Source: Flavobacteriales bacterium (GTDB lineage: Bacteria > Bacteroidota > Bacteroidia > Flavobacteriales_D > SKUL01). From it: a DNA stretch of 9,991 nucleotides. How positions within the stretch are numbered: the stretch's first letter is position 1; every line of letters begins with the position of its first letter. The notes beneath the pieces are model-generated. The model saw only the letters and a program-made list of their open reading frames with translations, was not told the origin of the DNA and made no database searches. A program made the position numbers and the translations under genes. The stretch is from assembly GCA_007129985.1 (NCBI GenBank), contig SKUL01000238.1:1-9991 (forward strand), read 5' to 3'. This document shows positions 5,623 through 9,991 of the stretch, piece by piece.

Positions 5623-7584
5623 AGGTGGAACGATAAATAAAACGTTTTGCTCTGGCGGAGCTTCTTCGTCCATTCTTATGTGTACCATGAGAGTAAAAGT
5701 TCTGTGAAAAATGAGCTGATCATTTTCAACAGGTCTGTAAAACAGTGAAACGTCTGCGAAGAAATGAGTCAGCGCTCCGTAGTTTTCTATTTCAAGTCTG
5801 ATTTGCCCTAACTCGCGATTAAAACCGTCGTCATCCGGCTTTACCCCAATGGTACGCTGGTTAATAACGACCTCGTTGGGAGCATTTTCCTCAATGTACC
5901 AGTTGCCTCCAAGTTCAAATTGAAGTGTGATACCTGATTCTCCACGAGGAACATAAACTGTGTCTATCTCCAGCAGTTGCGTATTGTTTATGGGATTGAA
6001 ACTCATTTCAAACTTGTTTTCAAACTCAAACGGGCGAATGAAATCGCGTTCCGGGTTGTATACGCGAAGGTTGTGGTTGTAAGTATCTGAGAAATACATT
6101 TTATCTCTGAGGAAGGTTAGCCCGGTGGGTTTGTTCAGGATGGAACGACGCCCGCTTCCATTTCTGTATCCACGATCTCCTGTTCCGATGACGGTTTCCG
6201 TACGTCCGGAACCGGGGTCAATTTCCTTGATTTTGTTGTTGAACTGATCCGCAACGTATAACTTCTTTCCGTGGTAAGTGATGCCGGCCGGAGCTTGCAA
6301 TAGAGCATCTTTGCTTTTACCATCTTCATCGCCATAATCAAACACTCCTTTTCCAACAATAGTAACTACCCGATTACGGGTCAGCGATCTCACAGCACTT
6401 GACTGCCGTTCTGTAAAGTAAATCACGCCGTCATTGTCGTGTGTTATGCCATATGGTTCTGCTAGAAGGCTTGATTCCAGCTTGCCATCTTCAAATCCAA
6501 ATTTGCCTGTGCCGGCATGAGGTTGTGCAATACGCGTTATTAAATCGTATTTCCAGATTTGATTCCACCCCGTCATCGTGATGTAGAGTACATCGTCAAC
6601 AATGGTGAGGTCGGTGGGTTGGTTAAGTCCGTGACTTGAACCAATGATGGTATCCGGAATTTCAAAAGTGCGCATGCCATTGCCCAGAACCGTAGTTACC
6701 ATTTGCTTGCGCAAGTCATATCGTCGAATAAGATTGTTACCAGTGTCCGCAACATACAATGCACTATCCGCCGTATGATAAGCCATACCTCTGGGGCCTT
6801 TGAAACTTGCAATCAAATGACTTCCATCGGTCCGACCCTGCTTTCCTGTTCCGATAGTTTCTTCAACCACACCATTAACATCTACTTTGTGAATTTTGTT
6901 TCCACGTGTATCACTTACAAACAGAAAGATGAATCTGTCGTCCTCAATAAAAGTAGGAAAGGCCATAAGACCTTGTTGAAATTGCCCCAATTCGCTGCTG
7001 TAGAGAGAGCCTGTGGAAGCTATACGGCCTTCATATCGGGCGATGAAGTCAGAAAAATCTGCTCCAGGTTTGGCGCCCTGCCAGCGCATCACAAGCTCTC
7101 CTTCCGGATTAAATAATAGGTGCGTAGGCCAGGCTTCAATCATGTATTCATCCCAGAGAACAAAATTCTGATCATTGAGCACTGGAAACTGAATATTGTG
7201 CTTGATTATGGCATCTCTAAGAAAGGAGGTGTCGCGTTCAGCCGGGTATTTCGGAGAGTGTATAACGATGGTTTCCAGTGAGCGATGTTCTTTTTTTAAT
7301 TGGTTCATCCAATCTAACTGAGTGAGGCACAACTCCGATGACATGGCCCAAAAACTGAGTAGTACAAATTTTCCTTTAAGAGCAGCTCTCCTTATGCGCT
7401 GTGTGCTGTTCAGCCAGTCAACATCATCGTAAGGAAACTCAACTAATGTATTGGCTGGTTCGCGCGGTGGCTCTAATACTTCTGGGGCATTGTCGTTTTT
7501 TTTCTTGCTCTTTTTCTGAGCAATCGCTTCGGGCGCGGCACAGAACAGCAAAACCATGCAAAAAATAAGGTGTCGATACATCAT
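5581..7584 (-). CDS. NHLRC2-like exported protein: thioredoxin fold, NHL six-bladed propeller, C-terminal beta domain
   Basis: Residues 1-22 form a signal peptide (HLIFCMVLLFCAAPEAIA|Q), followed by a Lys-rich linker. Residues 56-186 are a TlpA/NHLRC2-like thioredoxin domain: FVLLSFWA, VIHSPKYPAE, FPVLND and the cis-Pro WPT at 152-154. The redox site reads S83-E84-L85-C86, so the first Cys of CxxC is Ser. Six NHL blades cover about 204-515, with signatures such as GTGKQGRTDG, LYVADTGNNLIRRYD, GTGKFGFEDG, LYVADQFNNKIKEID and GTGDRGYRNG. A beta-rich region (about 520-650) ends the protein. The same order and similar length (human about 726 residues) occur in NHLRC2. The protein probably works in the periplasm or outside the cell, but its reaction is unknown; loss of one Cys argues against a normal disulfide oxidoreductase. 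It has its own promoter at 7603-7634. Confidence 0.87.
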   Translation of the reverse strand: MMYRHLIFCMVLLFCAAPEAIAQKKSKKKNDNAPEVLEPPREPANTLVEFPYDDVDWLNSTQRIRRAALKGKFVLLSFWAMSSELCLTQLDWMNQLKKEHRSLETIVIHSPKYPAERDTSFLRDAIIKHNIQFPVLNDQNFVLWDEYMIEAWPTHLLFNPEGELVMRWQGAKPGADFSDFIARYEGRIASTGSLYSSELGQFQQGLMAFPTFIEDDRFIFLFVSDTRGNKIHKVDVNGVVEETIGTGKQGRTDGSHLIASFKGPRGMAYHTADSALYVADTGNNLIRRYDLRKQMVTTVLGNGMRTFEIPDTIIGSSHGLNQPTDLTIVDDVLYITMTGWNQIWKYDLITRIAQPHAGTGKFGFEDGKLESSLLAEPYGITHDNDGVIYFTERQSSAVRSLTRNRVVTIVGKGVFDYGDEDGKSKDALLQAPAGITYHGKKLYVADQFNNKIKEIDPGSGRTETVIGTGDRGYRNGSGRRSILNKPTGLTFLRDKMYFSDTYNHNLRVYNPERDFIRPFEFENKFEMSFNPINNTQLLEIDTVYVPRGESGITLQFELGGNWYIEENAPNEVVINQRTIGVKPDDDGFNRELGQIRLEIENYGALTHFFADVSLFYRPVENDQLIFHRTFTLMVHIRMDEEAPPEQNVLFIVPPLRTARHSAETDRG

Positions 7585-7602
7585 AGAGATATGGCTTGGT
7601 TA

Positions 7603-7634
7603 CAAAGCTATTCAATTTTCATTCCGCATTTCAA
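7603..7634 (-). promoter_or_regulatory. Bacteroidota-type promoter of the NHLRC2-like gene
   Basis: On the minus strand TTG (7634-7632) and TAGCTTTG (7610-7603) are separated by 21 nt, fitting TTG-N17-23-TAnnTTTG. The predicted start near 7597 leaves a leader of about 13 nt before the ATG at 7584. It lies just downstream of the ribosomal operon terminator, so the gene is probably a separate transcription unit. Confidence 0.65.
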
Positions 7635-7656
7635 CTAAGCTGGAGGTTGTGAAACG

Positions 7657-7682
7657 AAAAAAGGGAGACTTTCGCCTCCCTT
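7657..7682 (-). terminator. Rho-independent terminator of thrS-infC-rpmI-rplT
   Basis: On the minus strand AAGGGAG pairs with CTCCCTT, extended by a G-U and a C-G pair and closed by a GAAA tetraloop of the GNRA type. The arm's final TT and four more T give a run of six T. It starts 25 bp after the rplT stop. Confidence 0.9.
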
Positions 7683-7707
7683 ATTAAACAAAGTAGTTGG
7701 ATGGGGT

Positions 7708-8052
7708 TTACTTTACAGCGTCAACCACTGCTTTAAACGCTTCGGGGTGGTTCATGGCCAAATCGGCCAGAACTTTTCTGTTCAGTTCGATTCCTTTGGC
7801 GTTTACTTTACCCATGAATTCTGAGTAGCTCATTCCGTGTTCTCGCGCTCCGGCGTTGATACGCTGAATCCACAATCCACGGAACTGGCGTTTTTTCTGT
7901 TTGCGGTCGCGGTAGGCATAGGTTAAACCTTTTTCTACTGCATTTTTGGCTACTGTCCAAACGTTTTTCTTACGTCCGAAGAAGCCTTTGGCCTGCTTGA
8001 GAACCTTTTTCTTGCGTGCCTTACTGGCAACTGAGTTTACTGATCTTGGCAT
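7708..8052 (-). CDS. rplT: 50S ribosomal protein L20 (bL20)
   Basis: The 114-residue basic protein matches L20 along its full length: MPRSVNSVASKARKKKVLKQ is the extended rRNA-binding N-terminus, then GFFGRKKNVWTVAKNAVEKG, AYRDRKQKKRQFRGLWIQRI and NAGAREHGMSYSEFM. L20 is an early assembly protein of the large subunit and binds 23S rRNA; in E. coli and B. subtilis it also represses its own operon. It is the last gene of the operon, 94 bp after rpmI and followed by the terminator. The usual pheS/pheT neighbours of gammaproteobacteria are absent. Confidence 0.98.
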   Translation of the reverse strand: MPRSVNSVASKARKKKVLKQAKGFFGRKKNVWTVAKNAVEKGLTYAYRDRKQKKRQFRGLWIQRINAGAREHGMSYSEFMGKVNAKGIELNRKVLADLAMNHPEAFKAVVDAVK

Positions 8053-8067
8053 GTTTTTGTGTTTTTT

Positions 8068-8114
8068 GGTACGAAGCGCCCTTAATATTGGGTCTTGTTT
8101 TTTGGCTCAGTACC
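8068..8114 (-). promoter_or_regulatory. Possible RNA structure in the rpmI-rplT spacer
   Basis: On the minus strand GGTAC (8114-8110) can pair with GTACC (8072-8068), and CCC/GGG inside can form a short inner stem around AATATTAA. The 94-bp spacer is unusually long for this tightly packed operon, so an L20 control element is conceivable. The pairings are short, so this is weak evidence. Confidence 0.25.
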
Positions 8115-8146
8115 CGGTTAAACGACCTGATTTAATTTCACGATAA

Positions 8147-8341
8147 CTAAGCGAGCAGCATTCTGCGCACGTTAGCGTGGTCTGCTTTGTCCACAATGGT
8201 GAAGGCCGTGAGGCGCTTCTTCCTAACCTTCGACTTTTTGGTCAGGATGTGGCTCTTGAACGCGTGTTTCCTTTTGATTTTGCCGCTGGCGGTAACTTTA
8301 AACCGCTTTTTGGCAGAGGAAACTGTTTTCATCTTTGGCAT
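8147..8341 (-). CDS. rpmI: 50S ribosomal protein L35 (bL35)
   Basis: The 64-residue, strongly basic protein is a full-length L35: MPKMKTVSSAKKRFKVTASG followed by KIKRKHAFKSHILTKKSKVRKKRL and a C-terminal DHANVRRML. It is a structural protein of the large ribosomal subunit. It follows infC by 25 bp, as in most bacteria, and ends in TAG. Expression is probably coupled to infC and rplT on one transcript. Confidence 0.98.
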   Translation of the reverse strand: MPKMKTVSSAKKRFKVTASGKIKRKHAFKSHILTKKSKVRKKRLTAFTIVDKADHANVRRMLLA

Positions 8342-8366
8342 GTCCTCTGAGATTTATGGGTTAGTA

Positions 8367-8918
8367 CTACTTTGTTTTCTTTTTCGGTGCTATCATCATG
8401 ATCATGCGCTTGCCTTCAAGTTTGGGCATTTGTTCAACAATGCCATGTTCTTCCAGTTCTTGCGCAAATCGCAACAGCAATATTTCACCTCGCTCTTTGA
8501 ATACGATGGTTCGTCCTTTAAAAAAGACAAAAGCCTTCAGCTTGGCTCCCTCTTCCAAAAACTTTTTGGCGTGGTTCAGTTTAAACTCAAAGTCGTGGTC
8601 GTCTGTATTGGGTCCGAACCGAACTTCCTTCACAACAATCTTTGACTGTTTACTCTTGATTTCTTTCTCTTTCTTCTTCTGATTGTAGAGAAATTTCTTG
8701 TAGTCAATAATTTTGCAAACAGGCGGGTCGGCGTTGGGTGATATCTCTACCAAATCCAACTCGGCTTCTTCGGCTTTGCGCAGAGCTTCCTCCACAGAAA
8801 TAACCTCGGCGCCTACACCGTCCTCAACCAGACGAATCTGTCGGGCAGTAATCTCACTGTTAATCCGGTGGGGATTTTTTTTAATTACCCTTCCGCGACC
8901 TTGAAATTTACGAGCTAT
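8367..8918 (-). CDS. infC: Translation initiation factor IF-3, with a non-canonical start codon (AUA or AUU)
   Basis: IF-3 binds the 30S subunit, prevents premature 50S joining and checks the start codon and initiator tRNA. The N-domain shows HRINSEITARQIRLV and LDLVEISPNADPPVCK, then the IF3 signature KIIDYKKFLY (69-78). A Lys-rich linker and the C-domain follow (VKEVRFGP ... FFKGRTIVF ... EGKRMIMMIAPKKK). The first ATG/GTG/TTG in frame is GTG at 8795, which would remove the conserved HRIN...IRLV segment. Between the thrS stop and that segment no standard start exists. I place the start at ATA (8918), giving 183 residues beginning (M)ARKFQGRGR; the alternative is ATT at 8885, preceded by purine-rich GGAAGGG, giving 172 residues. 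E. coli IF3 has 180 residues and uses AUU. The exact start is uncertain; the gene identity is not. Confidence 0.9.
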   Translation of the reverse strand: MARKFQGRGRVIKKNPHRINSEITARQIRLVEDGVGAEVISVEEALRKAEEAELDLVEISPNADPPVCKIIDYKKFLYNQKKKEKEIKSKQSKIVVKEVRFGPNTDDHDFEFKLNHAKKFLEEGAKLKAFVFFKGRTIVFKERGEILLLRFAQELEEHGIVEQMPKLEGKRMIMMIAPKKKTK

Positions 8919-8930
8919 AGCTTTTGTGTT

Positions 8931-9991
8931 TTAGTTATTTAACAATTCACGCGAAATTTCTGCCTCGATGTGATTGACAAAGGCCTCAGGGGTCATACTT
9001 CCCAAATCTCCTTCGCCTTTCTTTCGAACTGAAACCTCGCGTGCTTCTTCTTCTTTTTCACCAACAATCAGCATGTAAGGTATTTTGTCAAGCTCCGCGT
9101 CGCGGATTTTCTTGCCAATCTTCTCAGACCGATCGTCAATGAAGCCGCGAATATCGGAAATATTCAGCAAACTCAAAACTTCTTCAGCATAGCTCTGGTA
9201 CTTTTCGCTGATGGGTAGTATTCTGATTTGGTCTGGAGTTAGCCACAAAGGCAGGTTGCCACCGCAGTGCTCCAACAGCACGGCAACGAATCGCTCCATG
9301 GATCCAAAGGGCGCCCTGTGAATCATTACCGGCCTGTGCTTCTGGTTGTCAGCTCCAATGTATTCAAGTTCAAAACGCTCAGGCAGGTTGTAATCTACCT
9401 GAATGGTGCCGAGCTGCCATTTTCTGCCAATGGCGTCTCTAACCATGAAGTCGAGTTTTGGACCGTAAAATGCAGCTTCGCCATATTCAACCACAGTTTT
9501 CAGATCCTTTTCGCCGGTGGCTTCAATGATGGCTTGCTCTGCTTTTTCCCAGTTTTCGGTACTGCCGATGTACTTGTCGGGATTGTCAGGGTCTCGCAAT
9601 GAGATTTGCGCAGTAAAGTCTTCAAAACTTAAGGTTTTGAAAATGTAGAGCACCAAATCTATCACCTTCTGAAACTCAGCCTTCAATTGGTCAGGTGTAC
9701 AGAATATGTGCGCGTCGTCCTGGGTAAAGCCTCGCACCCGCGTGAGTCCATGCAACTCACCGCTCTGCTCGTACCTGTAAACGGTGCCAAATTCGGCAAA
9801 ACGCAGAGGTAGGTCTTTGTAGGAGCGCGGACGGGTTTTGTATATCTCGCAGTGGTGCGGACAGTTCATGGGCTTCAGCAGAAACTCTTCGTTTTCGGCC
9901 GGAGTTTGGATGGGTTGAAAAGAGTCTTCACCGTATTTAGCGTAGTGCCCTGATGTTACATATAGATTCTTACTTCCGATATGCGGAGAAA
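8931..9991 (-). CDS. thrS: Threonine-tRNA ligase (C-terminal 352 residues; N-terminus outside window)
   Basis: Class II aminoacyl-tRNA synthetase that charges tRNA-Thr in the cytoplasm. The frame is open to the right edge (first visible residues SPHIGSKNLYVTSGHYAKYG), so the ATG at 9869 is internal. Numbering from the first full codon: zinc ligands are C43 in MNCPHH, H94 in DDAH and H224 in HRAPFG. Motif 2 is GTVYRYEQSG (R72, E74); motif 3 is GSMERFVAVLLEH (R233). The anticodon-binding domain runs from about 245 to the end (TPDQIRILPI ... IPYMLIVGEKEEE). The N-terminal TGS and editing domains, if present, lie outside. The TAA stop is 12 nt before the proposed infC AUA start and in the same frame. 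Confidence 0.97.
   Translation of the reverse strand, partial: SPHIGSKNLYVTSGHYAKYGEDSFQPIQTPAENEEFLLKPMNCPHHCEIYKTRPRSYKDLPLRFAEFGTVYRYEQSGELHGLTRVRGFTQDDAHIFCTPDQLKAEFQKVIDLVLYIFKTLSFEDFTAQISLRDPDNPDKYIGSTENWEKAEQAIIEATGEKDLKTVVEYGEAAFYGPKLDFMVRDAIGRKWQLGTIQVDYNLPERFELEYIGADNQKHRPVMIHRAPFGSMERFVAVLLEHCGGNLPLWLTPDQIRILPISEKYQSYAEEVLSLLNISDIRGFIDDRSEKIGKKIRDAELDKIPYMLIVGEKEEEAREVSVRKKGEGDLGSMTPEAFVNHIEAEISRELLNN

Noticed and set aside
6703..7116. 137-codon open frame on the plus strand
   Set aside because: It lies opposite the NHL propeller and thioredoxin-domain coding sequence and its translation shows no domain or plausible start context.
8187..8645. 152-codon plus-strand frame with hydrophobic segments
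   Set aside because: It runs antisense across rpmI and infC, both certain genes; the hydrophobicity comes from reading Lys-rich codons in reverse.
8367..8795. IF-3 beginning at the GTG at 8795
   Set aside because: It would delete the conserved HRIN...IRLV part of the N-domain, which is readable in frame upstream.
8931..9869. thrS beginning at the ATG at 9869
   Set aside because: That Met is part of the zinc-binding MNCPHH motif; the frame continues as ThrRS sequence to the window edge.

Overview
The window looks like a chromosomal segment from a member of the Bacteroidota, probably Flavobacteriales. Four things point there: a cell-surface protein built from VWA, DUF11-like and HYR-like domains of the kind common in that phylum; promoters of the TTG-N20/21-TAnnTTTG form; start codons without clear Shine-Dalgarno sequences; and housekeeping proteins (RecA, L20, L35, IF3, ThrRS) with Bacteroidota-like sequence. 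No mobile elements, tRNAs, rRNAs or CRISPR arrays were seen.

Layout. (1) Positions 1-2683, minus strand: the first 894 codons of a very large secreted adhesin-like protein that runs off the left edge. It has a long N-region before its hydrophobic signal segment, a VWA domain with an intact metal site, a DUF11-like domain, a HYR-like domain and 79-residue tandem repeats. The first repeat is split by a foreign module of about 112 residues. (2) Positions 2684-3010: a 327-bp divergent control region. It holds a good minus-strand promoter for the adhesin, two hairpins, a direct repeat, and a perfect 8+8 bp palindrome just upstream of the peroxiredoxin start. (3) Positions 3011-4486, plus strand: bcp (PrxQ peroxiredoxin) and recA, 9 bp apart, closed by a textbook terminator at 4511-4539. 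(4) Positions 4585-5622, plus strand: a lipoprotein with eight TPR units. (5) Positions 5581-7584, minus strand: an NHLRC2-like secreted protein (thioredoxin fold, six-bladed NHL propeller, C-terminal beta domain). It overlaps the TPR gene tail to tail by 42 bp. (6) Positions 7708-9991, minus strand: the conserved translation operon thrS-infC-rpmI-rplT, ending in a GNRA-loop terminator. thrS is cut by the right edge.

How the genes relate. thrS-infC-rpmI-rplT is the classic translation cluster. infC has no ATG, GTG or TTG at its expected N-terminus, so it probably starts at AUA or AUU, as infC does in E. coli and B. subtilis, where the rare start underlies IF3 autoregulation. bcp-recA joins peroxide defence with recombinational repair in one likely transcript. 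The adhesin, TPR lipoprotein and NHLRC2-like protein are all envelope or exported proteins of unassigned role; nothing here links them into one pathway. I do not see a clearly new multi-gene system. The most interesting points are the infC start, the NHLRC2-like protein with a degraded CxxC, the palindrome before bcp-recA and the domain inserted in the adhesin repeat.
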